Assembly: GCF_000150955.2 (NCBI RefSeq)
Contig: NC_011700.1
Span: 39,617 to 103,616 of the forward strand
Direction: 5' to 3'
Origin: Phaeodactylum tricornutum CCAP 1055/1
Taxonomy: Eukaryota; Bacillariophyta; Bacillariophyceae; Surirellales; Neidiaceae
DNA: 64,000 nucleotides
In this document: piece after piece, positions 19,501-29,958 of the stretch
How positions within the stretch are numbered: the stretch's first letter is position 1
Layout of the letters: every line of letters starts with the position of its first letter
Notes under the pieces: model-generated
The model's database searches: none
Seen by the model: the letters and a program-made list of their open reading frames with translations, nothing else
What the model was told of the DNA's origin: nothing
Made by a program: the position numbers and the translations under genes

Positions 19501-20135
19501 ACGGTAAAGGTGTCTCCCGCTGTGATTCCAGAGCTGGGAGTCACCGTCAGTACAATGGCACTCATCTCAGCGTTGTCTTCACAGACAATAGAGACGTCGG
19601 CACCCGAGGGTGGGACACCCGGACCGACATCCGAACAGACGGCGTCTGTCCCTTGATCGTTATCGCCTCCCGCGCACGGTGTGCTCTGAAACTCGAAGGT
19701 GACAATGGAAAGGTCCGATCCGTCCGCGGGGACGCAGATTCCCAAGGGAGGAGCCGTAAGCGACTCGCAGGGTAATCCAGAGCCTCCGAGAGTGCACGTA
19801 ATGTCCACATCAACGATGCACTCCGAAGGAACGAGAGGAGCTTCGGTGGGAACTTCGGCCCCGGCGAGAGTGGGTCCGGGCGTGGGAACAAGACTGTTCT
19901 CGTCCGCAGTCGTCAACTGCAGGTAGCGGAGGAGTTCTTCGTTGTACGAACGGATCAAGTCGAGGCCGCGCTTCTCTTCGGAACTCGCGTTGCTCTTACT
20001 GTCGCTGTTCGCACGACGCTTGCGAGAAGCGAGCTCGGGTCCCGTGATGCTCGAGGACCCTTGGGCCTGTGCTCCCGAGAACATCGTAGGAGAAGCCAGC
20101 AGCAGAGCTGCGGCTGTGGGGAGGAAGAGTCTCAT
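16560..20135 (-). CDS. Giant secreted Pro/Thr-rich protein with two Cys domains
   Basis: Begins MRLFLPTAAALLLASPTMFSGAQAQ, a clear signal peptide (cut after AQA). A short basic pro-region follows. Two related Cys-containing domains (CIVDVDITCTLGG... and CLVEVDIECTVNG...) share GLPC/GQPC, TPNPL, FTIDVC and EAEPANGP. Between and after them are PT-rich linkers with 7- and 8-residue repeats (PVPATPA, PVVPATPA), four copies of PTFRPTKARSTK, and Ser-Lys-Gly blocks. This is the build of a diatom extracellular matrix or wall protein, with Thr/Pro positions for O-glycosylation. The unspliced frame stops at 16656. A GTAAGT donor at 16688 and a TTTTTCTAG acceptor at 16617 define a 72-nt intron, giving a basic tail (TRRRGRLLRDLQ) that ends at 16560. 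Spliced length is 1167 aa, unspliced 1159. Function otherwise unknown. Confidence 0.85.
16930..17520 (-). repeat. 24-nt coding repeats (PVVPATPA) and duplicated blocks
   Basis: Several runs of a 24-nt unit encode PVVPATPA. They are interrupted by near-identical longer blocks encoding LPTAPIGGAELPSASPSSKGS and PTSKGGVPTVAPSSKGS. The block occurs three times (around 16870, 17060 and 17345) with almost no base change, a sign of recent segmental duplication or gene conversion. A second run of the same octapeptide lies at about 18480-18640. Confidence 0.85.
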
Positions 20136-21816
20136 TGTTAGCTACCAGGTATAGAATGTAAGTAATAGACCAGGATGGGGGGGAATGGAGGAAGAACCGA
20201 ATCGAATACGAGGTGTGTGTTTGTTAGAAACTTGCAATTTTGCAAAAACCAACGTTCGGCACGGATTATGGCAATTTGCACGCACGAGAGTCACGGAGGC
20301 TTTCGTTTTTGTAAAGGTGCGCTCCTAAAAGGGGGACATTCTCCGATCTTCCACACGAGGTTTCCGTCGGCCGGACCACATGTTTGGGTTTGAATCTGGT
20401 ACTGGACGGCTCCGTTTAGAAGCCACAACGAGAAGGACCCGTTGACTGTTTTGGCATTAGAAAAATTCAAATCATGTGAATCGTTCAACCGCTTTTTAGT
20501 TAGGCCAATACACACAAAAATCCGACGGTTGCAAACGTGTGGTTAACTGATCCCGACGGCTTCGCGGACCCGCAACATGTTTCTCCAAGATTCGCCTTAA
20601 ATAGCTGTGACTGTATTGGATTAAAACAGAACAGCTGACGTTCAAGTCCCAGTACAAACTTTCGGGTTCGGACCGATTCTGCGCGGACCCAGTGTACCAA
20701 TCTCTCCAAATTTGAATGAAGTGGTAACCCACGAGTTGCGAGCTACCTAATGTCCAATTTTACTTAAGCCTAGTCGGCCACCACCGGAGCCAATCCGGGG
20801 CTGGGAAAAACCGGTTGGAGTATCACATTGTGGAATTCGAGTTGGGACCGTTGTATCTGGAGTTTCGCCCTCGGTCCATTGGCGCGCGGATTGGCACGTA
20901 TGTGCTCTACGTCTTCTTTCCGGAGGCGAGGCGCGCGTGTGTGGTTGTAAAGCAAGCGGCGTTTGCTTGGCCTGTCCTAGGATTGCCTTGCCATTGTGAC
21001 CGCGGGGCACCGATGGATGAGAACTCGACTCAGTAGTCGAGACTGCCTAATCCGCTGAAATTGCGGCATACGTAGACTGATTTCGAAATCTCTCACCACC
21101 ACCATTCAAAAACCTATTCACAGTCCGTCGACCGTTTTGAAGGATCCATAGCCCGGACTGGTCGACGATCGACGTCGACTCTTGGTTCGTGTCGACGAAT
21201 TAACCGACGATGCGAACACAGTAACGTTTCACCAACGGAAATTAATTGCCCGCGGGAATGAGAATGTTCCCTCATTCGTTCGATAGCGTCTGGCCGACTA
21301 TCGCGGGTACAACGGCAGGTGTCCGTTTGGGAGTCGCACAGCGCGTAACCTACCCACACACACTTCCACCTCCAGCCAAAGGGAGGGATCGTTGGTCCCA
21401 CGAGCCTTTTTGAATTCGACAGGGACAATGACTTACGCTTCCACACGACTGTGATGGCGGGTACAGCTTGAAGAAAGCCTTGGAACGAGCTAGGCCCACG
21501 ACCCAAAGAGGCAGGCGGTAATGCCCCCTTGATACTCTTTGTCCTCTCCGGAAGAGCGAATTACTAGTAGTTGGAAAGCATCGGTGGAATCGAATTGGTA
21601 ACGTGCTTACAGTCAATAACTCCGCCTCCAATTGACCGAAAGAGTTTACAGTGAACCAACGTCTCGATTCTACAGTAACGTCTGTTACTAGAGTAGGAGA
21701 GAATATACAGGGCAACAAGACGGTACGGATGCTCCGTAACATACGTGCCCTAGCAAGATGACTATTTGCGTGAGTATATCGTTGTTGAGTGTGTACAGAT
21801 AAGTTCATCAAGTTAT
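20136..21816. other. Intergenic, no supported gene
   Basis: About 1.7 kb upstream of the Pro/Thr-rich gene and downstream of the GT61 gene. It contains a GGGGGGG run near 20175, motif variants TGACTGTAT (20608-20616) and TTACAGTCA (21607-21615), and only short overlapping frames without recognisable content. Confidence 0.45.
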
Positions 21817-23181
21817 CTAGATCGTCTGCCGCAAGCATTGGCGTCGCGCTTCAATTAGCTGCTCTACCGCATCCACTACTTTGCCCACAGGAGGACACAA
21901 ATCAAGTTTTCGGGCGTGAATTCGTCCCTTCAATGTTCGCTTCGCCTCCTTTGTTTCATGATCGCTCTTGCCGTCCGACAAGTAGATGTAGCCGTACTCC
22001 AGACCCGAATATAACGCCAAGGAACCAAAAAATTGAGGCAGGCAGTAGCCTTGAGGAAAGAGTTCCAGAAGACCCGCGCAGGTTGGCATAAATAACACAC
22101 CGGTCACCTGCGCTCCGTGAGAACTAATCACGATATCCTGCATAGCGTAAAAAGAAACCTGGTCGGCAAAAGACGCCTTTTCAAAATCAGCTACTGTGAC
22201 ATCAGTGTGCCGTTGTAACACTCCTTGCAGGTCTTTCTCGTTGAGAATCCGTCGTCCTCCCCGCCGATTCAAAATTCCAATGCGCAACGGTCGCGCTCCT
22301 GTATCTTTCTCGTCCTTTTCCTTCTGGAGCAAAGCTGCCGCTTGCGGAGCAAAGTATGATATCACCGCATTTCGGAGTACTACCGCGTCCTCCAGCCGAG
22401 CAAAGGCGTACGCCGCTACACCATCTGCGATTTCCACAGACGGGTCAGTGTGATTCGACACGATTGACACGTTCAGCGCATTCGTCAATGCTTCCAACAT
22501 TCCTTGTAGAAAGTTTTCTTGGCGCCGCTTCATCGAATCCAAAGTGGAAGGAACCAAGAGCACAGAAGGCTGAGGCAGCCGCCTTTGCCAGAAGGACCAA
22601 CAACGTACAATCTGCTGCATAAAGTGCGGAAAATGGAGCGTTGATAACGTGTAGCGGCAAACTGCCGCTTTGCTAGTATCGTTCGCGGTCGACCAACCCT
22701 CTCCTTTAACCAACCGATGCAGCGAAACAGGAGGACTTGCAGACCCTGATGGACGATTTCTTCGTCTCGTGAAGTTACCGGCGGGAAAGTCACGGCAGGT
22801 TCTATCAGGTTTGTCTACGTACTCATCGGAAAAGAGGCGAAACCCAGGAGAGGACGACTCGTTAGTAGCGAGTTTTGCAGCTATCGTCCTAGGATAGTCT
22901 GTATTCGACGCATTTGTTTCTCGAGCGTGTAATTCGATTGAGAGGCGATCTGACTTCAGAAGCTGCGTCAAAGGGCGGGTGTCCTCTGCAGCACTAGCGT
23001 TGCAGTCATTGCCCTCCGCTGTTAGCCTGATACAAGAATCCACTGCAACTGTTCCGTGAAACATAGTGAGACTGCTTTTTTTGCGTAGGCTCTCTATTTT
23101 GTGGATTTTTGTGCTGGAAGAAATAAGAGTAGCCAAGACTATCAAGAGCGAGCCGATTATCACAATTTTCACGCGATGCAT
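21817..23181 (-). CDS. GT61-like (DUF563) glycosyltransferase, type II membrane protein
   Basis: 454 aa from the ATG at 23181 (the frame extends 30 nt further to a TTG). Residues 5-24 (KIVIIGSLLIVLATLISSST) form an N-terminal anchor, followed by a Ser/Thr/Asn-rich stem with several N-x-S/T sites and a lumenal catalytic part. The GT61 core is recognisable: a Phe/Leu-rich segment with HFPHFMQQIVRCW, then LRIGILNRRGGRRILNEKDL, DVTVADFEKASFADQVSFY, DIVISSHGAQVTGVLFMP and LLELFPQGYC. GT61 members transfer xylose, arabinose or GlcNAc in the ER or Golgi. Donor and acceptor cannot be told here. Its neighbours are secreted Ser/Thr/Pro-rich proteins, possible substrates in principle. Confidence 0.82.
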   Translation of the reverse strand: MHRVKIVIIGSLLIVLATLISSSTKIHKIESLRKKSSLTMFHGTVAVDSCIRLTAEGNDCNASAAEDTRPLTQLLKSDRLSIELHARETNASNTDYPRTIAAKLATNESSSPGFRLFSDEYVDKPDRTCRDFPAGNFTRRRNRPSGSASPPVSLHRLVKGEGWSTANDTSKAAVCRYTLSTLHFPHFMQQIVRCWSFWQRRLPQPSVLLVPSTLDSMKRRQENFLQGMLEALTNALNVSIVSNHTDPSVEIADGVAAYAFARLEDAVVLRNAVISYFAPQAAALLQKEKDEKDTGARPLRIGILNRRGGRRILNEKDLQGVLQRHTDVTVADFEKASFADQVSFYAMQDIVISSHGAQVTGVLFMPTCAGLLELFPQGYCLPQFFGSLALYSGLEYGYIYLSDGKSDHETKEAKRTLKGRIHARKLDLCPPVGKVVDAVEQLIEARRQCLRQTI

Positions 23182-24949
23182 GCTAGCGCTCTTTCTACGA
23201 GCAGAGCCCAATAATGCTTTCCAATAATGCTTGTTGTCCGTTGAAGACGATATATCTACTCCGACAATATTCGAACATGGCTATCAATCTGCCGAGTCGT
23301 CTTTGTATTCTTCAATTCGAAATTCTCTCTCACCTCGTTTTCGCGATAAATTAGAAGCTCGCAAGGCAGAAAGTTTGTGGTATAGCCTGAGCCTCGTATA
23401 ACAAGAAAGGTACCAAATCTGTTGTTTTTAAGATTACGTTGTTGTAGCCCGAAATGAATGAAGCGAAGAGCCTGCACAAGCCGTGTCTCTTGCTGAATTC
23501 TGAGATCGACACAGGATTTACTGTTCTGTTTTTCATTTTGGCTGTTTTGCCGCTTGGCGGATGTCGCGAAATGACCGTTAGTTATATCTGTCCTCTCACT
23601 GTCAGACAGTTAACGTATGGAATGGCCGTAAGTGTGACTGACGTGGAGAGGAAAAGCTATGTATACTTATGTGATTCGAAATGCATATTTAGGAAAGCAA
23701 ATGTGATTATTTGGAGCATGAGCAAAAATGAACGATCCAACAAATCGAAGTCGTTTGTACGAAAAATACTCTACATCTCACAATATAAAGTAGGGAAGAG
23801 TTTTCATTAAAAGGAAGTTGACTGACTTTTTTCCAAATGGAGTAAACAGAGGAGTACGACAACTTGCGGGAAGATCCACATTTTGTGGCCCATTTAGAAA
23901 TAGCTTGCTTTTTCAATGATGTTGAATCTTGTTTTTTTACGTGTGAGTTTTCTCGATCGTCAAGGAAATACCATTCAAATAAAAGCAAATAGTCATTGCA
24001 TCCCTCGTTACAAACCCTCATCTTGCGCGATACAGCTGATTCTTGACTTATGTTTGTGAAATCTATGTGTCGTAGGGAAACACCTATTAAATTGTCCACG
24101 CCTCGTTATCCAATTTACAGATTAGCTAGTTCTCCAATGAATCAATGTGTTTCAGGTAATTATTTCCCTGTATTTTAGTCCTGAACTGCGTCAACCTCTC
24201 CTCGAATCCTCTCGAACTAACTTTGAATGACCACACGAAAAAAACATTGAGACCTTCTATGTGAAGATTTGGTAAAAACTAACTTGTAAGGAACGCGACA
24301 AAAAATTCGAATTCTTCTTGGATCCTTAGAGGACCTGGCAAAGTAAGGAATTCCTTTCGATAGCATGAGACTGGTTGGCTAGCTTTGCGGCAAAGGCTAA
24401 AAATTTCTTCTTGCTGTCAATGCAAGTAGGCATGTAAGACTCAAACGAACTCATATTGTGAAGAAGAAAAAGTTCGCGCATGCAGATCATGTTCACAATT
24501 CTTTTGTCCAATGATTCATGCACGACTATAACACTCATGTGACAAAAGCTGCAAGGTAAGTCTAGCTTAAGGCAATCAAAGCCGTTACTGATTTTGTTCG
24601 AAAACGTTTTTACTTTCCTGTTCAACGCGTCTTACAAATTTACCTAAGATTGATACTAATTCAGCTATGATAACAACAAAAACATCTACTACCTTTGTAC
24701 AATGGCAGCTCACATGTAACTGACAAGCACTCTACCCTTCCCAAGTATAAAGCCCGCAAATTGCTACAGTAACATAGTACCTCTGAACAGTCTGCGGACT
24801 CGCCACGGCAGGATGCTCACCAGAGGTTTCAATGACGGGAGGCATGGACAAGACGGGTAACCGCCAAACGAGCTAGCGGTATCCTAATTGACTTGCTTGC
24901 AGGGTACGCTCTCGCCGACAGCTCGAGTACCAAGCGGCGGAGTATCAAA
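23182..24949. other. AT-rich intergenic region, no supported gene
   Basis: About 1.8 kb, clearly more AT-rich than the coding DNA around it. Frames of 60-130 codons on both strands carry no motif and have a composition typical of chance openings. I found no terminal repeats, long tandem arrays or RNA gene. It may contain decayed mobile DNA, but nothing here proves that. Confidence 0.45.
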
Positions 24950-25687
24950 CTATACCACCGGTTGTGAAGTAGGGAGCTCAGTTGAGTCCGTCAAGGGAAT
25001 CTCGGATGGAATGTCGGACGGTACGTCAGAAGTGATATCAGTAGGAGGTTGTGTTTCGATCAATGCCATGGGTACTCCCGTAGGGAGATCGGTTGTCGGC
25101 GACGCAACAGGCTGAGGAGTCACCTCGGAAGGAGGGGACGTTTCGATTTCTGCGGCGGGCGCCGACGTTGGGACTTCGGTAGTTGGTAACGGGGCGACAG
25201 GAGCCGAAGTTTCGATCTCATCCAACGGCATTGACGTGGGGACCCCGTCCACAGGTTCCGAAGGAACCAAGGAGGGTTCATCAGATAAAGGGGTGGGCAT
25301 CGGAAGTGTTGGTGCGGTAACAGGTGAGGGATCCATCGGTGCCATTGTCGGTTCCGCAACAGGTGAGGGATCCATCGGTGCTGGTGTGGTCTCAATTTCC
25401 GGTGTGGGCGGAGACGGAGAAGGAGGCGTCGGGGAGATTGACATGAAGGACATGGATGTCATGCTCGCTTCCTGGAGGATGCGTTGTAGTTCGTTCTCCG
25501 CGTCCCATAAGTCCACCCAAAGGTTTGGTTTAGGAGCTTCGAGTGGAGTACCGCGGCTTTCATTATTGGAAAGGGATTCGTTTCTCTTTCGTTTGCTGGA
25601 TCGTACGTGAACAAAACTACTAAAGTCTTTCGCCACCGTTGTTTCGAGCGCAATAGCTGCTAACAAGCACAGCAAGATGAGTTTCAT
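24950..25687 (-). CDS. Small secreted Pro/Thr/Ser-rich protein
   Basis: 245 aa from the ATG at 25687; the frame is open further upstream but only this start gives a signal peptide (MKLILLCLLAAIALETTVAK). A short basic segment (SSKRKRNES) and one amphipathic stretch (LWDAENELQRILQEA) precede a tail of about 150 residues built from P-T-x-x-P motifs (SPVAEPTMAPMDPSPV, VPTSAPAAEIETSPP, DVPSDIPSEIP). It resembles the large Pro/Thr-rich protein in composition but lacks its Cys domains. Likely an extracellular or wall-associated glycoprotein; exact role unknown. A GTGGTA just before the stop could be a splice donor, so the C-terminus is uncertain. Confidence 0.72.
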   Translation of the reverse strand: MKLILLCLLAAIALETTVAKDFSSFVHVRSSKRKRNESLSNNESRGTPLEAPKPNLWVDLWDAENELQRILQEASMTSMSFMSISPTPPSPSPPTPEIETTPAPMDPSPVAEPTMAPMDPSPVTAPTLPMPTPLSDEPSLVPSEPVDGVPTSMPLDEIETSAPVAPLPTTEVPTSAPAAEIETSPPSEVTPQPVASPTTDLPTGVPMALIETQPPTDITSDVPSDIPSEIPLTDSTELPTSQPVV

Positions 25688-27192
25688 GTTTACTATTAGC
25701 TCCGTTGGTTGCAATAGTCGCGAATGTAAGTTCCGAATGGAATACGAGTGGAAAATGATGATGCGATCGACAGAAAAGTACTTGGTTGAGATTGTGCGAA
25801 CCGTGTGGAAGGGAAGTGAGTAAAGTGAGTACGGTACGACTCGGATCGAATGAATGAGAGGGCGGAGACTCATCGAACCTCTTAGGCAGTAATGGTGCGC
25901 GACTGTCGCTTGGAACCCCCGAAAAAAGTATATTTGCGAAGGTCTTGGGTGCAGTATTCTCTTTCTGAACCGTAAACGTGAATCATATGAAAAAAATCTT
26001 AGTCGGAATGGGCTTGGAATGGCTTATATGAACAAACATGTTGCAGATGGAAAAGGATATCTTAAATGAACTCTTAACCATTGGCTGTTGCGCACAATAG
26101 TCTTTCGTGTGGCAAGATACTGAAAACCTTATCAAAATCGGAAAGTTTAGCAAACCCTGTCATTGACGAGAGGCAAAACAAGGTACAGCAAATATTTTCA
26201 TACTATTTGTACATAAGCCTACTGAAAGTCCCGGATTTCACTTTAACTCTTGCTGTTGTCCTTGTAACCTCGATCACTGTCAGTTGGAGAAAATCCGCGA
26301 AACAATTCTGTGAAAATGTTTTCAATTGCGTTCCTCACAAGCTCTAGAGTGGTTGTACACTGCTCGGAGTAGACAGGGAGACCTCTCCATATTCATTGGT
26401 CCTACTCTGGAAAAAGGAGCAACCACACGAAAATATTTGTTAGAGCCATCGGTCCGTAACATTCCTGTTTGCCGACCGACCGACCGACTTTCGTTGGACT
26501 CTATCTATAGCTAGTAGGAACTAGGAACTCTCTGCGTCGATCTTTTGTTCAGGACCCACGATGAATTGAAAGTAAGGGTCAGGGTTGTAGGAAAGTTCCA
26601 ATCGGGATCCGAAACGCACGTTTCAATGCTAGCCCCTCACTAGCCCGGCATGCGAACGGCCCCAGGAGTCATCCCTAGATAGGCCGCGTTCGGGACAGCG
26701 CCAACTTCCAACGTCATCGGGGGAAGAAGCATGGATGTGGTTCGTTTGTATTAGGATCTGGCCGAGAGGGCGCAGAATTGGAATAGGATGTGGTGACGCA
26801 TGTGACGCTTCATGAGTACCCAAATTCCGACATTTGGATCCTGAAGTACCTGGCTAGTCGTGTCCGACGACGACGTCTTACTACAGTTCGTATTCCAACC
26901 GGGGTTCTGTTCCCGTCTGTCCGCGGATCTAGGTAGATGACACCAGTCCCACCAAGAGAAGCGAACCCCGAGGGTCTTGTCCCTGTGATACGCGTACATT
27001 CCTAATAATTTGCGTGATGTGAATGTGAGCAAATCAGGGGAAGGTCGGCATGACGAGCCTATTCGTTCGGGACATTCCCTCCTGTCAGCGACAGATCGAA
27101 GAAACATGTCTACAGAATTGCATTCGCAGATCGCTCGCAGCGATTTTTGAGGGAGATTGCAAATTGTTTGCTAACTAGAAATTCACACGATC
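25688..27192. other. Intergenic between divergent genes, no supported gene
   Basis: About 1.5 kb upstream of both the small secreted protein and the dienoyl-CoA reductase. It has a short CCGA tandem (near 26475) and a TCACTGTCAGT variant (near 26274). Frames of up to 118 codons lack motifs. Confidence 0.45.
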
Positions 27193-29754
27193 ATGTCGTC
27201 CTGGTTGTTGTGCAAAGGGGGAGTACCAAGCCCCAAGCAATTGGCTGGGCGTACGCTGCGCATCACGGGGCGTTGCGCCAGCAATGTACCGTCGTCAACA
27301 GAGGCAACATCCCCCACAAGCTCGTCTTCTCGTACCAGTACTACAGCGGATCTACGCTACCCCAACTTGTTCCGTTCGCTGGATCTTGGACCCGACATTG
27401 GCGTCTTACCCAATCGCGTCCTGATGGGGTCGATGCACACGGGTTTGGAAGGACATTCGCTACCCTCCTGGATTGCGTCTTTCCTCACGCCGTCTTCCCA
27501 TACTGCTACGCACGACAGCGATCATCACTCCTTGTCCCGTATGGCCACGTACTTTGCTACTCGCGCCCGAGGACACGTCGGACTCATGGTGACGGGGGGC
27601 ATTGCCCCGTCCCGTGCCGGATGGACGGGACCCTTTAGCTCGCAACTCTTACACGAACGCGAAGTTGCCCGACACCGCGTCGTCACCGACGCCGTGCATG
27701 CCGTACCCGTTCCTCTCCACCACGCCAACAGCACTACCACGGTCCCGGCACGCATTTGTCTGCAAATTCTACACACTGGACGGTACGCCTACCATCCGTT
27801 TGCCGTCTCGGCCAGCAATACCAAGTCCCCGATTAGCATGTTCCGTGCGCGAGCTCTTACCAAAGCCGGTGTACAGCAAACCGTGCGGGACTTTGTGCAC
27901 ACGGCCGTCCTCGCGAAACAGGCCGGGTACGATGGGGTGGAAGTCATGGGATCGGAAGGCTACCTTTTGTCGCAATTCCTGTCGCCCCGGACCAACCAGC
28001 GCACCGACGATTACGGCAACGCTTCTCTCGCCAATCGTGCTCGTTTGGCTTTGGAGATTGTCCAGCAAACCCGCGCTGCCGTGGGTAACGACTTTATTAT
28101 CATCTTTCGTCTCTCGTTACTGGATCTGGTACAGGATGGACTCGCCTTTGAAGAATCCCTCCAACTCGCGACTTGGTTGCAGGACGCCGGTTGTACCATT
28201 CTCAATACCGGCATTGGCTGGCACGAAGCTCGTGTTCCGACCATTTCGACTACCGTCCCGCGCGCCGCCTTTGCCTTTCCTACCCACGCCCTCAAAGCGG
28301 CCAAGGTAGTAGACATTCCTATTGTCGCCACTAACCGTATCAATCATCCGCAAACCGCGGAAGACCTACTCCTGAACGATACGGCCGATCTCGTCAGCAT
28401 GGCCCGACCCTTTCTTGCCGATCCCTACTTGCTCCGCAAAGCCTACCAGAATCGACCGGACGAAATCAATACCTGCATTGGTTGCAACCAGGCCTGTCTG
28501 GATCACGTCTTTGTCGGTAAGACGGCCTCGTGCCTTGTGAATCCACGCGCCTGTCACGAAACGGAACTGCCCAGTGTGGAAGACGAGGAGGGTAATAGTA
28601 CGAACACAGACCACGCCGTAAACGATACCATAAAGATAGACCGCACGACGGTCCGCTTGCCTTCCGCGCAGCGTTTGCGCATTGGCGTCGTGGGAGCCGG
28701 TCCGGCTGGTTGTGCCTTTAGCCTCGCTGCCGCGCAACGTGGTCACGACGTGACACTCTACGATCAACAAGACTCGGTGGGGGGACAGTTTCATATGGCC
28801 AAAAAAGTCCCGGGCAAGGAAGAGTTCCACGAAACTCTCCGGTACTTTCGGACCATGCTGGAAAAGGAAGGTGTGCGGGTCCAGCTCGATACGACCGTAT
28901 CGTTCCAAGACATGGAGCGGGACGATCGCGACTACTCCGTGGACAAGTGGGTGATTGCGACGGGGGTGACTCCACGAGATCCGAAAATTCCGGGACAAGA
29001 CCATTCGAACGTGCTGTCCTATATTGACGTGCTCAAACACCGCAAGCCGGTCGGAAAACGAGTTGCGATTATTGGGGCTGGAGGGATCGGCTTTGACGTG
29101 GCGGAATACTTACTGCATCATGGTGACGGCGACAAGGATCTGTTGGCGGACGAAGTGTCCAAAGAAGACTTCTGGCGGACGTGGGGGATTGATACCACAC
29201 TGCAAACCCGCGGTGGACTCGTCGTGGATTCCGCGAGTCGTGCCGATATCATCTCCACCGGAGCGCCTAAGCGGGAATTGTTTCTCTTGCAGCGTAAAAA
29301 GGGCAAGCTGGGCAAGAATTTGGGAAAAACAACGGGTTGGATCCACCGCGCCACGTTGGCGCAGTCCCAGGCGGTGACCATGTTGGATGGTGTTGCGTAC
29401 GAAAAGATTGACGAAGACGGCCATTTGCACGTTACCTTGCGGGACGGTCAGGAGAAGCGTGTTCTACCGGTGGACACGATCGTGGTGTGTGCCGGTCAAG
29501 TGGAGCATCACGCATTGCAAAGTGAGGCCACGGAAGTTGCCCCGGGAACCGACGGTGTGTCGTGGAAGGATAGGGTGTATACGATCGGGGGTGCGTACGC
29601 GGCCGGCGAGCTGGACGCGAAACGTGCCATTGACATGGGGGTCCGTTTGGCACACAGCATTCACGACCCCCACGTGGTCCCGGGGGAGCACGTGTCGCAA
29701 GCCACTCCCGGTGTGGAAGAACGATTGTACCAACTCCTGCGGCGGTTCGCGTAA
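27193..29754 (+). CDS. 2,4-dienoyl-CoA reductase, FadH type (OYE + 4Fe-4S + FAD)
   Basis: 853 aa, single exon; bacterial FadH is about 670 aa. It reduces 2,4-dienoyl-CoA with NADPH so that unsaturated fatty acids can enter beta-oxidation. Residues 55-420 are an old-yellow-enzyme FMN barrel (NRVLMGSMHTGLE, GYDGVEVMGSEGYLLSQFL, TNQRTDDYGN). The Fe-S site is CIGCNQACLD (Cys428, 431, 435) plus the Cys of TASCLVNP near 447, spacing identical to FadH. Next come an FAD-binding segment (RIGVVGAGPAGCAFSLAAAQ, about 497-516) and a nucleotide-binding segment (KRVAIIGAGGIGFDVAEYLL, about 622-641). The extra N-terminus is Arg/Ser/Thr-rich and looks like an organelle presequence, so a mitochondrial location is likely. 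The barrel is enlarged by small inserts. Confidence 0.94.
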   Translation: MSSWLLCKGGVPSPKQLAGRTLRITGRCASNVPSSTEATSPTSSSSRTSTTADLRYPNLFRSLDLGPDIGVLPNRVLMGSMHTGLEGHSLPSWIASFLTPSSHTATHDSDHHSLSRMATYFATRARGHVGLMVTGGIAPSRAGWTGPFSSQLLHEREVARHRVVTDAVHAVPVPLHHANSTTTVPARICLQILHTGRYAYHPFAVSASNTKSPISMFRARALTKAGVQQTVRDFVHTAVLAKQAGYDGVEVMGSEGYLLSQFLSPRTNQRTDDYGNASLANRARLALEIVQQTRAAVGNDFIIIFRLSLLDLVQDGLAFEESLQLATWLQDAGCTILNTGIGWHEARVPTISTTVPRAAFAFPTHALKAAKVVDIPIVATNRINHPQTAEDLLLNDTADLVSMARPFLADPYLLRKAYQNRPDEINTCIGCNQACLDHVFVGKTASCLVNPRACHETELPSVEDEEGNSTNTDHAVNDTIKIDRTTVRLPSAQRLRIGVVGAGPAGCAFSLAAAQRGHDVTLYDQQDSVGGQFHMAKKVPGKEEFHETLRYFRTMLEKEGVRVQLDTTVSFQDMERDDRDYSVDKWVIATGVTPRDPKIPGQDHSNVLSYIDVLKHRKPVGKRVAIIGAGGIGFDVAEYLLHHGDGDKDLLADEVSKEDFWRTWGIDTTLQTRGGLVVDSASRADIISTGAPKRELFLLQRKKGKLGKNLGKTTGWIHRATLAQSQAVTMLDGVAYEKIDEDGHLHVTLRDGQEKRVLPVDTIVVCAGQVEHHALQSEATEVAPGTDGVSWKDRVYTIGGAYAAGELDAKRAIDMGVRLAHSIHDPHVVPGEHVSQATPGVEERLYQLLRRFA

Positions 29755-29949
29755 ACACAAAAATACGGACCTTTTGTTTTAGCTAATTTAGCGGTGGAAG
29801 TAACGGTAGTAGTGTCTCATGGCGCCCGTGCCTTTGCCGGATAGTCTAATCTACGGTTGCCTACCGTCCAGGGCAGCAACCTGTCGAGTAGATTTGCATT
29901 CGTACACGGAATCCTCAACGATATGTCGATACCAACCAATTGTTGGGCT

Positions 29950-29958
29950 CACAGTCAC
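29950..29958. promoter_or_regulatory. TCACAGTCA motif overlapping a stop codon
   Basis: Exact copy of the recurring 9-mer, overlapping the TGA (29957-29955) of the lumen protein gene and followed by a second CACAGTC. Role unknown. Confidence 0.25.
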
